From positions 2,418,001 through 2,482,000 of the forward strand of contig NZ_CP107945.1 in NCBI RefSeq assembly GCF_036057275.1: a DNA stretch of 64,000 bases, in the 5' to 3' direction. The DNA is from Streptomyces sp. NBC_00390. GTDB taxonomy: Bacteria; Actinomycetota; Actinomycetes; Streptomycetales; Streptomycetaceae. The translations under genes and the position numbers were made by a program. Below are positions 8,727-18,594 of the stretch, one piece after another. The notes under the pieces were generated by a model. It was given only the letters and a program-made list of their open reading frames with translations. It was not told the DNA's origin and made no database searches. Every line of letters begins with the position of its first letter. The stretch's first letter is position 1.

Positions 8727-11700
8727 TCAGCCGCGAGGCTTCTCGCGCATCTCGTACGTCGCGATGACGTCGTCGATCTTGATGTCGTTGAAGTTTCCGA
8801 GGTTGATACCACCCTCGAAGCCTTCGCGGATCTCGGTGACGTCGTCCTTGAAGCGGCGCAGGCCCTCGATGTTGAGGCTCTCCGCGATGACCTTGCCGTC
8901 ACGGATGAGTCGGGCCTTGGTGTTGCGCTTGACCTCGCCGGAGCGGATGAGAACACCCGCGATGTTGCCCAGCTTGGACGAGCGGAAGACCTCGCGGATC
9001 TCCGCCGTACCGAGCTCGACCTCTTCGTACTCCGGCTTGAGCATGCCCTTGAGGGCCGCCTCGATCTCCTCGATGGCCTGGTAGATCACCGAGTAGTAGC
9101 GGACGTCGACGCCCTCGCGCTCCGCCATCTGCGCGGCACGGCCGGCCGCACGGACGTTGAAGCCGATGACGATGGCGTCGGAGCCCATCGCCAGGTCGAT
9201 GTCGGACTCGGTGACCGCACCCACACCGCGGTGCAGGACGCGGATCTCGACCTCTTCGCCGACGTCGAGCTGGAGCAGCGAGGACTCGAGAGCCTCCACC
9301 GAACCGGACGCGTCGCCCTTGATGATGATGTTGAGATCCTGCACCAGACCGGCCTTGAGCACCTTGTCGAGGTCCTCGAGGGACACCCGGCGGGTGCGCT
9401 TGGCGAAGGCCGCGTTGCGCTCACGCGCAGCGCGCTTCTCGGCGATCTGACGGGCCGTACGGTCCTCGTCGACGACGAGGAAGTTGTCGCCGGCGCCGGG
9501 GACGTTGGTGAGACCCAGGACCAGGACGGGGGTCGACGGACCCGCTTCCTCCACGTTGTTGCCGTTGTCGTCGAGCATCGCCCGGACACGGCCGTACGCG
9601 TCACCGGCGACCATCGTGTCGCCGACGCGCAGCGTGCCTCGCTGGACCAGGACGGTCGCGACGGCGCCGCGGCCGCGGTCGAGGTGGGCCTCGATCGCAA
9701 TACCCTGCGCGTCCATCTCGGCGTTCGCCCGGAGGTCGAGCGAAGCGTCCGCGGTGAGGACCACGGCCTCCAGCAGGGAGTCGATGTGCAGACCCTGCTT
9801 GGCGGAGATGTCGACGAACATCGTGTCGCCGCCGTACTCCTCGGCCACCAGACCGAACTCGGTCAGCTGACCGCGCACCTTGGTCGGGTCCGCGCCCTCG
9901 ACGTCGATCTTGTTGACCGCGACCACGATCGGCACACCGGCCGCCTTGGCGTGGTTCAGCGCCTCGATCGTCTGGGGCATCACACCGTCGTTCGCCGCCA
10001 CCACGAGGATCGCGATGTCGGTGGACTTGGCACCACGGGCACGCATGGCGGTGAACGCTTCGTGACCCGGGGTGTCGATGAAGGTGATCTTGCGCTCTTC
10101 ACCGTTGACCTCGGTGCCGACCTGGTACGCACCGATGTGCTGCGTGATGCCGCCGGCCTCGCCCGCAACGACGTTCGTCTTGCGGATGGCGTCGAGCAGT
10201 CGGGTCTTACCGTGGTCGACGTGACCCATGACGGTCACGACCGGCGGACGGGAGACGAGCATTTCCTCGCCGCCCTCGTCCTCGCCGAACTCGATGTCGA
10301 AGGACTCGAGAAGCTCGCGGTCCTCCTCCTCCGGGCTGACGATCTGAACGGTGTAGTTCATCTCGTCGGCGAGAAGCTGCAGCGTCTCGTCGGAGACGGA
10401 CTGCGTGGCCGTGACCATCTCACCGAGGTTCATCATCACGGCGACGAGCGACGCCGGGTTGGCGTTGATCTTCTCCGCGAAGTCGGTGAGGGAGGCACCG
10501 CGCGACAGGCGAACGGTCTCGCCGTTGCCGCGAGGCAGCATCACACCGCCGACCGACGGGGCCTGCATGGCCTCGTACTCCTGGCGCCTCTGCCGCTTCG
10601 ACTTACGGCCACGACGCGCCGGACCGCCGGGACGGCCGAACGCACCCTGCGTGCCACCACGGCCGCCGGGACCACCCGGACGTCCGCCGAAGCCGGGACG
10701 ACCGCCGCCGAAGCCGCCGCCACCGCCACCGGGGCCACCGCCACCGGGACGGCCGGCGAAGCCGCCGCCGCCACCGGGACGACCGGCACCGCCGCCGCCA
10801 CCGGGACGGCCGGCGAAGCCGCCGCCGGCCGGACGACCGGCACCGCCGGGACGACCGGCGCCGCCACCGGGACCGCGACCGCCGCCACCGGGGCCGCCAC
10901 CAGGACGGGGACCGGCAGCAGGACGCTGCGGCATCATGCCCGGGTTCGGGCGATTACCACCGGGACCGCCGCCAGGGCCCGCGGAACGGGGAGCCTGCGG
11001 ACGAGGCATGCCGCCCGGGGTCGGACGGGGACCGCCCTGGCCCTGCGGGCGCGGAGCACCGCCGGGGCCACCCTGCGGACGCGGGGCACCGGAAGCGGCG
11101 CCGCCAGGTCCACCGGGGCCGGGACGTGCACCACCCGGACGGGGCGCCTGCGGGCGCGCCATGCCGGTGGAGCCACCGGAGGTGAAGGGGTTGTTGCCCG
11201 GACGAGGACCGGCCGGACGGCCACCGGGACGCGGAGCGCCCTGACCGCCGGCGGGACGTGCCGGACGCTCGCCGCCGCGGCCGCCGTCACGCTGACCGCC
11301 GGCCGGAGCCGGACGGGCGGGGCGAGGACCGGGAGTACCCGCGGGACGCGGGGACTGCGGTGCGGCGGGCTGGGCCGGGGCCGGAGCCGAGAACTCGGCG
11401 GCGGGCACCGGAGCCGCCGGAGCGGGCTTGGCCGGTGCGGGCTTGGGACCCGGAGTCGGACGCGGGCCCGGAGCCGGGGCCGCGGAGGGGGTGCTGCTCA
11501 CGGGCGCGGCGGCCGGCTTGGGGGCCGGGGCGCCGGGCTTCGGGGCAGCAGGACGTGCCGCGCCGGCCGGAGACGGCGCAGCGGGTGCAGAGGGGCCGCC
11601 CGCGCGGTTGCCCGCTGCGGGGGAGGGCGTCGCCTTGCGGGGCGCGCCAGGCTTGGCAGCAGTCTTGCCGGCGCCACCGCCGGGACCCTGCAAAGCGTCA

Positions 11701-11840
11701 GTCAATTTGCGTACAACCGGCGCCTCGATCGTCGAGGACGCCGAACGGACGAATTCACCGAGTTCTTGGAGCTTGGCCATGACGACCTTGCTCTCCACGC
11801 CGAACTCCTTGGCGAGTTCGTATACCCGGACCTTAGCCAC
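8727..11840 (-). CDS. infB: Translation initiation factor IF-2
   Basis: IF-2 is the GTPase that places fMet-tRNA on the 30S subunit and promotes 50S joining. The protein is 1037 residues, long as in other Streptomyces, because of a Pro/Ala/Gly-rich region from about residue 55 to 415, including many GRPGGGG repeats. The N-terminal IF2_N helix ([17 protein letters not shown]) and a second IF2_N near residue 435-480 flank it. The GTPase has G1 GHVDHGKT, G3 DTPGH and G4 NKID, then domains II-IV, ending YEMREKPRG. The start is GTG at 11840 behind AAAGGAG. A strong hairpin terminator follows. Confidence 0.98.
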   Translation of the reverse strand: MAKVRVYELAKEFGVESKVVMAKLQELGEFVRSASSTIEAPVVRKLTDALQGPGGGAGKTAAKPGAPRKATPSPAAGNRAGGPSAPAAPSPAGAARPAAPKPGAPAPKPAAAPVSSTPSAAPAPGPRPTPGPKPAPAKPAPAAPVPAAEFSAPAPAQPAAPQSPRPAGTPGPRPARPAPAGGQRDGGRGGERPARPAGGQGAPRPGGRPAGPRPGNNPFTSGGSTGMARPQAPRPGGARPGPGGPGGAASGAPRPQGGPGGAPRPQGQGGPRPTPGGMPRPQAPRSAGPGGGPGGNRPNPGMMPQRPAAGPRPGGGPGGGGRGPGGGAGRPGGAGRPAGGGFAGRPGGGGGAGRPGGGGGFAGRPGGGGPGGGGGGFGGGRPGFGGRPGGPGGRGGTQGAFGRPGGPARRGRKSKRQRRQEYEAMQAPSVGGVMLPRGNGETVRLSRGASLTDFAEKINANPASLVAVMMNLGEMVTATQSVSDETLQLLADEMNYTVQIVSPEEEDRELLESFDIEFGEDEGGEEMLVSRPPVVTVMGHVDHGKTRLLDAIRKTNVVAGEAGGITQHIGAYQVGTEVNGEERKITFIDTPGHEAFTAMRARGAKSTDIAILVVAANDGVMPQTIEALNHAKAAGVPIVVAVNKIDVEGADPTKVRGQLTEFGLVAEEYGGDTMFVDISAKQGLHIDSLLEAVVLTADASLDLRANAEMDAQGIAIEAHLDRGRGAVATVLVQRGTLRVGDTMVAGDAYGRVRAMLDDNGNNVEEAGPSTPVLVLGLTNVPGAGDNFLVVDEDRTARQIAEKRAARERNAAFAKRTRRVSLEDLDKVLKAGLVQDLNIIIKGDASGSVEALESSLLQLDVGEEVEIRVLHRGVGAVTESDIDLAMGSDAIVIGFNVRAAGRAAQMAEREGVDVRYYSVIYQAIEEIEAALKGMLKPEYEEVELGTAEIREVFRSSKLGNIAGVLIRSGEVKRNTKARLIRDGKVIAESLNIEGLRRFKDDVTEIREGFEGGINLGNFNDIKIDDVIATYEMREKPRG

Positions 11841-11853
11841 TTCGCTCCTTTTA

Positions 11854-11874
11854 GGTCCGGGTTACCGCCGGACC
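11854..11874 (-). promoter_or_regulatory. Hairpin directly upstream of the infB ribosome-binding site
   Basis: A 7-bp stem (GGTCCGG / CCGGACC) with a 7-nt loop, followed on the minus strand by TAAAA and then the infB Shine-Dalgarno GGAG. The sequence GGTCCGG recurs as codons 3-5 of infB (AAGGTCCGG), so the right-hand arm could alternatively pair over the start region. A role in translational control is inference. Confidence 0.45.
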
Positions 11875-11891
11875 GTCGCTACTTCATGGGC

Positions 11892-11924
11892 GTACTCATC
11901 GCGTACTCATCGAGTGCTCATCGC
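11892..11924. repeat. Three tandem 11-bp repeats in the infB leader
   Basis: GTACTCATCGC, GTACTCATCGA and GTGCTCATCGC follow one another exactly between ylxR and infB, about 50-85 bp upstream of the infB start. Confidence 0.7.
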
Positions 11925-11992
11925 AATCTCGACCTACTTCCAACTCGCGAGGTACCTGACCGCACGGTGTTCCGTGCCGTACGTCTTTCTTC

Positions 11993-12271
11993 TTACAGTG
12001 CTGCCTGCTCAACATGCCGCCGTACATCAGCGGTCTCAAGCGGACCCTGGACCCTGAAGGCCCTCGGGAACGCCCGGCGGCGGACCGCCAGGTCGAGACA
12101 GACCAAGGCGGGGTGTACATACGCACCCCGGCCGGGCAGCGTACCGCGATCATCGGGGACGCATGCGTCCCCGATCACCACGATGCGCAGCAGATCGCTC
12201 TTGGCCGCTCGCTCCCGGCATCCCACACAGGTTCGCTCAGGGCACACGCGGGCATGCGTCCGGCCAGACAC
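11993..12271 (-). CDS. YlxR-family RNA-binding protein
   Basis: A 92-residue member of the YlxR (DUF448) family, a small RNA-binding-fold protein encoded between nusA and infB in many bacteria; in some Gram-positives YlxR has been proposed to act as a nucleoid or RNase P-associated regulator. It starts with GTG (VSGRTHARVCPERTCVGCRERA), about 12 nt after GGGGAGG. The family motif CVGCRER is at about residues 15-21 and GRGAYVHP follows near residue 47. It is in the nusA operon. Confidence 0.92.
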   Translation of the reverse strand: MSGRTHARVCPERTCVGCRERAAKSDLLRIVVIGDACVPDDRGTLPGRGAYVHPALVCLDLAVRRRAFPRAFRVQGPLETADVRRHVEQAAL

Positions 12272-12391
12272 GGTTAAGTCTACCTCCCCGCACCGACCTC
12301 ACCCCTTTGGGGCAAAAATCGAACGGTTGTTGTCCAGATCTGCGCGACACCCCGCCGTCAAGCCCAACGGGATCTCCCACCGATACATTCC

Positions 12392-13387
12392 TCAGCCCTG
12401 GTCGGATCCCTGCTCCGTGTCCGGGCGGATGTCGATGCGCCAGCCGGTCAGGCGGGCGGCGAGGCGGGCGTTCTGCCCCTCCTTGCCGATCGCCAGTGAC
12501 AGCTGGTAGTCGGGAACGGTCACCCGTGCGGAGCGCGCGCCGAGATCGACCACCTCGACCTTGCTGACGCGGGCCGGCGACAGGGCGTTGGCGACCATCT
12601 CCGCCGGGTCGTCCGACCAGTCGACGATGTCGATCTTCTCGCCGTGCAGTTCGGCCATCACATTGCGCACCCGGCCGCCCATCGGGCCGATACAGGCGCC
12701 CTTGGCGTTCAGGCCCGAACGGGTGGAGCGGACCGCGATCTTGGTGCGGTGACCGGCCTCACGGGCGATCGCCGCGATCTCGACGCTGCCGTCCGCGATC
12801 TCCGGGACCTCCAGCGCGAAAAGCTTCTTGACCAGGTTCGGGTGGGTGCGCGACAACGTCACGGACGGGCCGCGCACACCCTTGGCCACGCGGACCACAT
12901 AGGTGCGCAGCCGCAGGCCGTGCGTGTACTCCTCGCCCGGCACCTGCTCCTGCACCGGAAGGATTGCCTCGAGCTTGTCGTCCAACTTGACCAGGACGTT
13001 CTTCGGGTCCTTGCCCTGCTGCACCTGACCTGCGACGACATCGCCCTCACGGCGCGCGTACTCGCCGAAGGTCACATCGTTCTCGGCGTCCCGCAGACGC
13101 TGCTGGATGACCTGGCGGGCGGTCGTGGCGGCGATCCGGCCGAAGTCCGACGGGGTGTCGTCGAACTCCTTGGGCTCCTGGCCCTCCTCCAGATCCGCCG
13201 GGTCCTCCTTGGCCCACACGGTCACATGGCCGGTGTCCCGGCTGAGCACCACGCGCGCGTGGCGGCGGCTGCCCTCGGTGCGGTGGTACGCGATGAGGAG
13301 GGCCGATTCGATCGCCTCGACCAGCAGTTCGAAGGGAATTTCCTTCTCCTGCGCGAGGCCCTTGAGAAGCTTCACGTCGATGTCCAC
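12392..13387 (-). CDS. nusA: Transcription termination/antitermination protein NusA
   Basis: NusA binds RNA polymerase and nascent RNA and modulates pausing, termination and antitermination. The 331-residue length is the short actinobacterial form with an N-terminal domain, an S1 domain ([23 protein letters not shown]) and two KH domains ([30 protein letters not shown]), without the acidic C-terminal repeats of E. coli. It starts with GTG at 13387 behind GAGGAGG, 2 nt after the rimP stop, so the two are coupled. Confidence 0.97.
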   Translation of the reverse strand: MDIDVKLLKGLAQEKEIPFELLVEAIESALLIAYHRTEGSRRHARVVLSRDTGHVTVWAKEDPADLEEGQEPKEFDDTPSDFGRIAATTARQVIQQRLRDAENDVTFGEYARREGDVVAGQVQQGKDPKNVLVKLDDKLEAILPVQEQVPGEEYTHGLRLRTYVVRVAKGVRGPSVTLSRTHPNLVKKLFALEVPEIADGSVEIAAIAREAGHRTKIAVRSTRSGLNAKGACIGPMGGRVRNVMAELHGEKIDIVDWSDDPAEMVANALSPARVSKVEVVDLGARSARVTVPDYQLSLAIGKEGQNARLAARLTGWRIDIRPDTEQGSDQG

Positions 13388-13389
13388 GG

Positions 13390-13893
13390 CTACGCCTCCT
13401 CTTCCTTCTCGTCTTTGTCCTTGCGATTGAACTCGATCTCCACGCGCGCCTTGGCGATCTCGGGGAATTCGACCCGCCGGGCGGTGGGCTTGCGTCCCTT
13501 CACGCCGGGCACTTCGAGATCGAGTCCGGTGTCGTCCACGGTGAGGATGCGGGCCACCAGCTCGCCGCCCTCGTGCAGCTGCAGCCTGACCAGCCGGCCG
13601 GTCGCGCGCACGTAGTGGCGGTGTTCGTTCAGGGGCCGGTCGGCGCCGGGCGAGCTGACCTCCAGGACGTACTCGCCCTCACCCATGGCGTCCGTCTCGT
13701 CGAGCTTGTCGGAGATGACGCGGCTCAGCTCGGCACATGCGTCCAGTTCCACGCCCTCGTCGGAGTCGACGGTGATCCTCAGCATGCGGCGCCTGCCCGC
13801 CCGGGAGACCTCGATCTCCTCCAGATCCAGGTCGGCGGCGCTGACGAGCGGTTCCAGCAGCCCGCGCAGCCTCTCGCTCTGGGTGGTGCTCAT
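13390..13893 (-). CDS. rimP: Ribosome maturation factor RimP
   Basis: RimP helps 30S assembly. The 167-residue protein starts [29 protein letters not shown] and has the typical core [29 protein letters not shown] and [14 protein letters not shown]. The ATG at 13893 follows GAGGAG with 8-nt spacing. It is the first gene of the nusA-infB operon, so the promoter should lie in 13894-14058, shared back-to-back with the lipoprotein gene. The C-terminus is lysine/glutamate-rich. Confidence 0.96.
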   Translation of the reverse strand: MSTTQSERLRGLLEPLVSAADLDLEEIEVSRAGRRRMLRITVDSDEGVELDACAELSRVISDKLDETDAMGEGEYVLEVSSPGADRPLNEHRHYVRATGRLVRLQLHEGGELVARILTVDDTGLDLEVPGVKGRKPTARRVEFPEIAKARVEIEFNRKDKDEKEEEA

Positions 13894-14014
13894 CCGGGTG
13901 ACTCCTCGGCCGCGTGTGCTGTTGTGGGATCGTCGCGTGTCAGATCAAAGGGTATCCGGTCGCGGAGGGTGTTGCCGTCCACCGGCGCCGGACCCGCAGG
14001 TACGCTCGCCTGCG

Positions 14015-14028
14015 GCGATGATCATCGC
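14015..14028. promoter_or_regulatory. 14-bp perfect palindrome in the divergent rimP/lipoprotein promoter region
   Basis: GCGATGATCATCGC is a perfect palindrome about 30 bp before the lipoprotein GTG. It lies between two divergent genes and could be a regulator site; no regulator is known for it. Confidence 0.4.
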
Positions 14029-14058
14029 AAGCCATGACGAGGCCCGAGGGAGACAGGC

Positions 14059-14589
14059 GTGGGGCGCACGGGGACGACACGCAGGCGCGCGCTCGTGGTG
14101 ACGGGGGCTGCCGCGGCGGGCCTGTTGACGGGTTGTTCGACGGACGCGCCCGCCGGCCGGCGTACCTCGGGTTCCCCTTCCGACCCCGCACGCGCCGAGG
14201 CGGCGCTGCGCCGCAGGCTCGCTGCGGCCAGCCGGGCGCTGCGGGACGAGTACGACCTCGTGATCGCCCAACATCCCGTGCTGACGGGGCGGTTGGCACC
14301 GCTACGGGCGGCGGTCGACGAGCACGTGACGGCTCTGGCCCCCGCTCCCGGCGTCCTTGCGTCGCCCTCCGCATCCCCCTCCTCGTCCCCCGCCCCGTCC
14401 CCGTCGGCTTCGGTCGCCGCCGAGCCGGGTGCCGCGCTCAAGGCGCTGGCCGCGGCCGAGCGCCGTACCTCGCAGGCGCACACGGCGTCCCTGGCCGAAG
14501 CCGCACCGGAACTGGCCCGGCTGCTGGCCTCCGTCGCGGCTGCCGGTGCCGCGCATGCGTACCTGCTGACGAAGGGGGAAGCGCGATGA
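14059..14589 (+). CDS. Small secreted lipoprotein, unknown function
   Basis: A 176-residue protein starting with GTG behind GAGGGAGA. The N-terminus has TTRRRALVVTGAAAAGLL followed by the lipobox LTGC (Cys about residue 24), consistent with a Tat- or Sec-exported lipoprotein. A Pro/Ser/Ala-rich low-complexity stretch (SPSASPSSSPAPSPS) sits in the middle, flanked by helical segments. Its stop overlaps the start of the ferritin-like gene (ATGA), so the two are coexpressed and may act together. I recognise the pair from Streptomyces genomes but no function is known to me. Confidence 0.8.
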   Translation: MGRTGTTRRRALVVTGAAAAGLLTGCSTDAPAGRRTSGSPSDPARAEAALRRRLAAASRALRDEYDLVIAQHPVLTGRLAPLRAAVDEHVTALAPAPGVLASPSASPSSSPAPSPSASVAAEPGAALKALAAAERRTSQAHTASLAEAAPELARLLASVAAAGAAHAYLLTKGEAR

Positions 14590-15041
14590 CCGGACTGGAC
14601 TCCTCCGCGAAGGCCACGCTGGACGCCGCCCAGGCCGCACTCGCCGCCGAGCATGCGGCGGTGTACGGGTACGGGGTGGTCGGCGGCCGGGTCGGCGACC
14701 ACCGCGAGGCCGAGGCGGAGGCGGCATACGCCGCCCACCGGGCTCGGCGCGACGCGCTGACGCGCACCGTGCGCGACCTGAAGGGCGAACCCGTGGCGGC
14801 GGCCGCGGCGTACGCACTGCCGTTCCCGGTACCGGATGCGGCAGCGGCCGTACGGCTCGCCGCGGAGCTGGAGGACCGGATCGCGGGCGTCTACTCCGAC
14901 CTCGTCCGGGCGGCGGAAGGCGCGCTGCGCCTGGAGGCCGCGGGCGCGCTGCAGGAGGCGGCGGTCCGCGCGGTGCGCTGGCGCGGCAGCGGCGTAGCCT
15001 TTCCTGGGCTCACCGAGCGTGCTGTGGGCAACAACCGCTGA
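14586..15041 (+). CDS. Ferritin-like (DUF4439) protein
   Basis: A 151-residue all-helical protein with the start of a ferritin-like domain (ALAAEHAAVYGYGVVGGRV, with a Glu/His pair as potential metal ligands near residues 20-21) and a second long helix (AELEDRIAGVYSDLVRAAEG). This resembles the DUF4439 ferritin-like family of actinobacteria. A complete di-iron site cannot be confirmed by eye. It is coupled to the lipoprotein gene by ATGA overlap and lies 23 bp before the pseudokinase gene. Confidence 0.8.
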   Translation: MTGLDSSAKATLDAAQAALAAEHAAVYGYGVVGGRVGDHREAEAEAAYAAHRARRDALTRTVRDLKGEPVAAAAAYALPFPVPDAAAAVRLAAELEDRIAGVYSDLVRAAEGALRLEAAGALQEAAVRAVRWRGSGVAFPGLTERAVGNNR

Positions 15042-15064
15042 AGCGGAAAGGGAACAACGAGCGT

Positions 15065-15940
15065 ATGGCTTTCGAACCGCCGCAGCGGCTGGTCCGGGCA
15101 CTCGGTGAGGGCGACGACTGGCTCGGGCAACTGCCGGGCCTCGCCCAGGAGGCGGTGGACCGGAGCGGTCTGGAAGTCGAACGCGTCATGGCCCCGGGCG
15201 GCAGGAGCAGTCTGGTCCTTCTGGTGCGACAGCCCGACGGCACCCCCGCCGCACTGAAGGTCGCCCCACCGTCGGCCTCCCCCGAGCTGGAACGGGCGGC
15301 GCTCGAGCACTGGAACGGCTGGGGTGCGGTACGGCTGCTGGGCGCTGCCGACGACGCGCTGTTGCTGGAGCGCCTGCAGCCCGATGTCTCGCTGCGCTCC
15401 CTGCCGGAGGCGAAGGCGCTGCTGGAGGCGGCGGGCACCGTACGGCGACTGTGGGTCGAGCCGCCGGCGGACCACGCCTTCGAGACAGTCGCGCAGCGTA
15501 CGTCCCGACAGGCCGTGGCGATGCGGGAGTTCGACGACCCGGGGGTGGCGGAGCTGGTCTCGGCGGCGCTGGACGCGCGCGACGAACTCGCCGCGTTCGC
15601 ACCCGAAGAGGAGCTGCTGCACGGCAACTTCCGCCAGGGCAAGGTGCTTTCGGGTGACCGGACGCCATGGCTCGCGGTCGGCCCGGAGCCCTTGGTGGGC
15701 GAACGCGCCTACGACCTGGCTCGGTTGGTCCGCGACCGGGTCGAGGACCTGATCGCGGCCTCTGCGGGCGCGTCGGCGGCCCGCCGCCGTGTGAACAAGC
15801 TCGCGGACTCCCTGGAGGTGGACCGCGACCGGCTGCGGGGCTGGACGCTGTTCCGGGCGGTGGAGTCGGGCACACGGGCGATTGCCGCGGGGCGGCTCCA
15901 GGAGGGGGAACTGGCGCTGGAGTTCGCGGGCTGGCTGTAG
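15065..15940 (+). CDS. Aminoglycoside-phosphotransferase-fold protein, probable pseudokinase
   Basis: A 291-residue protein with the fold pattern of aminoglycoside/hydroxyurea kinases: Lys65 in AALKVAPP, and a catalytic-loop-like segment ELLHGNFRQGKVL. In active members this loop reads HGD and the second metal-binding segment reads xDPxxxxGExxYDLA. Here the catalytic Asp is Asn188 (HGN) and the metal Asp is Gly206 (AVGPEPLVGERAYDLARLV). The overall fold and the GERAYDLA helix are kept, so it may bind a ligand without phosphorylating it. No clear antibiotic-resistance context exists; neighbours upstream are the lipoprotein/ferritin-like pair. Confidence 0.8.
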   Translation: MAFEPPQRLVRALGEGDDWLGQLPGLAQEAVDRSGLEVERVMAPGGRSSLVLLVRQPDGTPAALKVAPPSASPELERAALEHWNGWGAVRLLGAADDALLLERLQPDVSLRSLPEAKALLEAAGTVRRLWVEPPADHAFETVAQRTSRQAVAMREFDDPGVAELVSAALDARDELAAFAPEEELLHGNFRQGKVLSGDRTPWLAVGPEPLVGERAYDLARLVRDRVEDLIAASAGASAARRRVNKLADSLEVDRDRLRGWTLFRAVESGTRAIAAGRLQEGELALEFAGWL

Positions 15941-16001
15941 CCCGGGCGAGTCCGCTGCCCGGGGGCGGGTTCCCCTACCCCACTGTCCCGCCCCTTCCCG
16001 T

Positions 16002-16023
16002 GTCCGGGGGCTCGCCCCCGGAC
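16002..16023. terminator. Bidirectional hairpin between the pseudokinase gene and proS
   Basis: A perfect 10-bp stem (GTCCGGGGGC / GCCCCCGGAC) with a 2-nt gap between convergent genes. This GGGGGCTCGCCCCCGGAC element is a frequent Streptomyces intergenic sequence. Confidence 0.7.
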
Positions 16024-16193
16024 CCCGCGCCTCAAGCGCCGGCGAGGCTGACGCTGCCGGGCTGCGTCAGCTCGTCTGGGGGCCCCGGACGCAGTCCAGG
16101 GGGACCGCCCGAAGGGCTGTACGGGGCCCGGGGCTTGCCCCGGTCACGGGAAGTGGAGGTCCCCCCACGCCGCAAGGCGTAGGAGGATGGATG

Positions 16194-16208
16194 GGGGGCA
16201 ACGCCCCC
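16194..16208 (-). terminator. Short G/C hairpin after proS
   Basis: GGGGGC-AAC-GCCCCC forms a 6-bp stem with a 3-nt loop, 5 nt past the proS stop. Confidence 0.65.
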
Positions 16209-16213
16209 GCTAC

Positions 16214-17908
16214 CTACGCGCGCAAGCGGGCGATCGCCTCCGCCACCGAAAGCTCCTCGCGCTCCCCCGTACGCCGGTCCTTCAGCTCCAGCACTCCCTC
16301 GCCCGAGCGGCGCCCGGCCACCAGGATCTTCGGGACGCCGATCAGCTCCGCGTCGGTGAACTTCACGCCCGGTGAGACACCCGCCCGGTCGTCCACCAGC
16401 ACCCGCAGGCCCGCGGCGCCGAGCTGCTGGGCGACGTCGAGCGCCAGCTCCGTCTGCAGCGCCTTGCCCGCGGCGACCACGTGGACGTCGGCCGGGGCGA
16501 TCTCGCGGGGCCAGCACAGGCCCTGCTCGTCGGCGGTCTGCTCGGCCAGTGCCGCCACCGCGCGTGAGACGCCGATGCCGTACGAGCCCATGGTGACGCG
16601 AACCGGCTTGCCGTTCTGACCGAGCACGTCGAGCTGGAACGCGTCGGCGTACTTGCGGCCGAGCTGGAAGATGTGACCGATCTCGATGGCGCGGTCCAGC
16701 TTCAGGCCGGTCGCGCACGCGGGGCACGGGTCGCCGTCCTCGACCACGACGACGTCCAGGTACTCGTCGACCTCGAAGTCACGGCCCGCCACGACGTTCT
16801 TCGCGTGCGTGTCCGGCTTGTTGGCACCGGTGATCCACGCCGTGCCGGGCGCGATGCGCGGGTCGGCGATGTAGCGGACCTTCTCCAGACCCTGCGGGCC
16901 GACGTATCCGCGGACCAGGTCGGGGCGGTCGGTGAAGTCGTCGGCGGTGACCAGCTCGACGGTCGCCGGTGCCAGATGGTCGCCCAGCTTGCCCAGGTCG
17001 ACCTCGCGGTCGCCCGGCACGCCCACGGCGACGATCTCACCGTCAACCTTGACCAGCAGGTTCTTCAGGGTCGCGGAGGCCGGGACGCCGAGGTGGTCGG
17101 CGAGCGTCTCGATGGTCGGGGTGTCGGGAGTGTCCAGCTCCTCGACCGGACCGTGCGCGGCACCGTCGACGGGGGCGAGCGCGAAGGTGACGGCCTCGGT
17201 GTTGGCCGCGTAGTCGCACGAGGGGCAGTACACGAAGGTGTCCTCGCCGGCCGCGGCCGGGGCGAGGAATTCCTCGGACGCCGAGCCGCCCATGGCGCCG
17301 GAGACCGCGGAGACGATCTTGTGGTCGAGGCCGAGGCGCTCGAAGATCTTGACGTATGCCTCGCGGTGCAGGGCGTACGACTCGGCGAGGCCCTCGTCCG
17401 TGGTGTCGAAGGAGTACGAGTCCTTCATCTGGAACTCACGGCCGCGCAGGATGCCGGAGCGCGGACGCGCCTCGTCGCGGTACTTGGTCTGGATCTGGTA
17501 GAGGATCACCGGCAGGTCCTTGTAGGACGTGCACTGGTCCTTGACCAGCTGGGTGAAGATCTCTTCGTGGGTCGGGCCGAGCAGGTAGTCGGCGCCCTTG
17601 CGGTCCTTGAGACGGAACAGCTCCGCGCCGTACTCCTCCCAGCGGCCCGTGGCCTCGTACGGCTCCTTGGGCAGCACGGCCGGCAGCAGAACCTCCTGCG
17701 CGCCGATCGCGTCCATCTCCTCGCGTACGACGCGGGTGACGTTCTCCAGGACCCGCTTCCCGAGCGGCAGCCAGGACCAGATTCCGGCGGCGTTGCGGCG
17801 GACATAACCGGCACGGACGAGCAGCTTGTGGCTGAGCGTCTCGGCGTCGGCCGGGTCGTCGCGCAGTGTCTTGATCATCAGACGGGACATGCGCTGGACC
17901 TGGGCCAT
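16214..17908 (-). CDS. proS: Prolyl-tRNA synthetase (bacterial type)
   Basis: ProS charges tRNA-Pro with proline. At 564 residues it is the long bacterial form carrying the editing (INS) domain between motifs 2 and 3. The N-terminus [38 protein letters not shown] is typical; motif 2 region includes [25 protein letters not shown] split over residues about 140-165, and motif 3 includes the segment around [13 protein letters not shown] near residue 445. The ATG at 17908 is preceded by CAGGAG. No T-box leader is visible in the short upstream region. Confidence 0.97.
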   Translation of the reverse strand: MAQVQRMSRLMIKTLRDDPADAETLSHKLLVRAGYVRRNAAGIWSWLPLGKRVLENVTRVVREEMDAIGAQEVLLPAVLPKEPYEATGRWEEYGAELFRLKDRKGADYLLGPTHEEIFTQLVKDQCTSYKDLPVILYQIQTKYRDEARPRSGILRGREFQMKDSYSFDTTDEGLAESYALHREAYVKIFERLGLDHKIVSAVSGAMGGSASEEFLAPAAAGEDTFVYCPSCDYAANTEAVTFALAPVDGAAHGPVEELDTPDTPTIETLADHLGVPASATLKNLLVKVDGEIVAVGVPGDREVDLGKLGDHLAPATVELVTADDFTDRPDLVRGYVGPQGLEKVRYIADPRIAPGTAWITGANKPDTHAKNVVAGRDFEVDEYLDVVVVEDGDPCPACATGLKLDRAIEIGHIFQLGRKYADAFQLDVLGQNGKPVRVTMGSYGIGVSRAVAALAEQTADEQGLCWPREIAPADVHVVAAGKALQTELALDVAQQLGAAGLRVLVDDRAGVSPGVKFTDAELIGVPKILVAGRRSGEGVLELKDRRTGEREELSVAEAIARLRA

Positions 17909-17973
17909 GGTGAACTCCTGCTCGGAACGTGTGATGTGCAGGAGGTTAGCCGGGCCGCACGTTCAGGCGGAAA

Positions 17974-18543
17974 TCAGTTCCCCCGCTGCAGCGGCAGCGC
18001 AGCCCCCATCACCGCGTACGGACTCGGCGCGCTCGGGAACATGACCTGCCTGGCCAGGTCCTGGTAGCCGAGGCTGCGGTACAGGGCACGGGCCGGGCTC
18101 TCGGTGTCGATCGCTGACAGGATCGAGCGGGGCTCGTCCGCTGTGTCGGTGATCGTTGTGATCAGCTCCCGGCCGATGCCGCGCCCCTGGAATCTGGGGT
18201 GCACATGGAGTTCGGTGATCACGAAGGCGTCGTTCAGCCAGCCTGCGTTGCCCGTGCTGTGCAGATACGGCTCGACGATGGTGGACCACCAGTGGGTGCG
18301 CTCGTTGGGCATGCCGTAGACGAATCCGACGAGCCGGCCGGTCGCGGTGGTGGCGCCGAATGCGCGGGCGCCGCGGTTGAGCAGATGCCGCAGCACGATG
18401 TAGCGGCGGATGTCGATCTCTTCGTCGCTGAGCCCGAACGCGATCGCCTGTACGGCAAGGGCATCGTCCACCCGCGCGGAGAGTTCGAGCGGTCCGACCA
18501 CGACATCGGGTTCCTGGGACGGGTCCCCAGACAGTGCTGCCAT
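17974..18543 (-). CDS. GNAT-family N-acetyltransferase
   Basis: A 189-residue GNAT protein with motif A, VITELHVHPRFQGRGIGRELI (R-Q-G-R-G-I-G acetyl-CoA loop at about residues 118-126) and the C-terminal ARALYRSLGYQ segment. The acceptor substrate is unknown. It lies between proS and a second GNAT gene on the same strand; gaps are about 50-65 bp, so the three could be cotranscribed. Confidence 0.9.
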   Translation of the reverse strand: MAALSGDPSQEPDVVVGPLELSARVDDALAVQAIAFGLSDEEIDIRRYIVLRHLLNRGARAFGATTATGRLVGFVYGMPNERTHWWSTIVEPYLHSTGNAGWLNDAFVITELHVHPRFQGRGIGRELITTITDTADEPRSILSAIDTESPARALYRSLGYQDLARQVMFPSAPSPYAVMGAALPLQRGN

Positions 18544-18594
18544 GGCCCGAACCCTACTTGCAGCTGTCCGCCCTCTGAACCGTACGTTCCTGAT

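Noticed and set aside
10620..11650. Repeat array suggestive of CRISPR or minisatellite
   Set aside because: The repeats are codon-level GRPGGG repeats within infB, not spaced direct repeats with unique spacers.
8145..12509. 4.4-kb open frame on the + strand
   Set aside because: Antisense to infB and neighbours; its protein is Thr/Gly/Ala-repeat sequence that mirrors the IF-2 low-complexity region.
17909..17973. T-box leader before proS
   Set aside because: The upstream region is only 65 bp and has no T-box sequence or specifier stem.
16673..18067. 464-codon open frame on the + strand
   Set aside because: Antisense to proS; shadow of high third-position GC.
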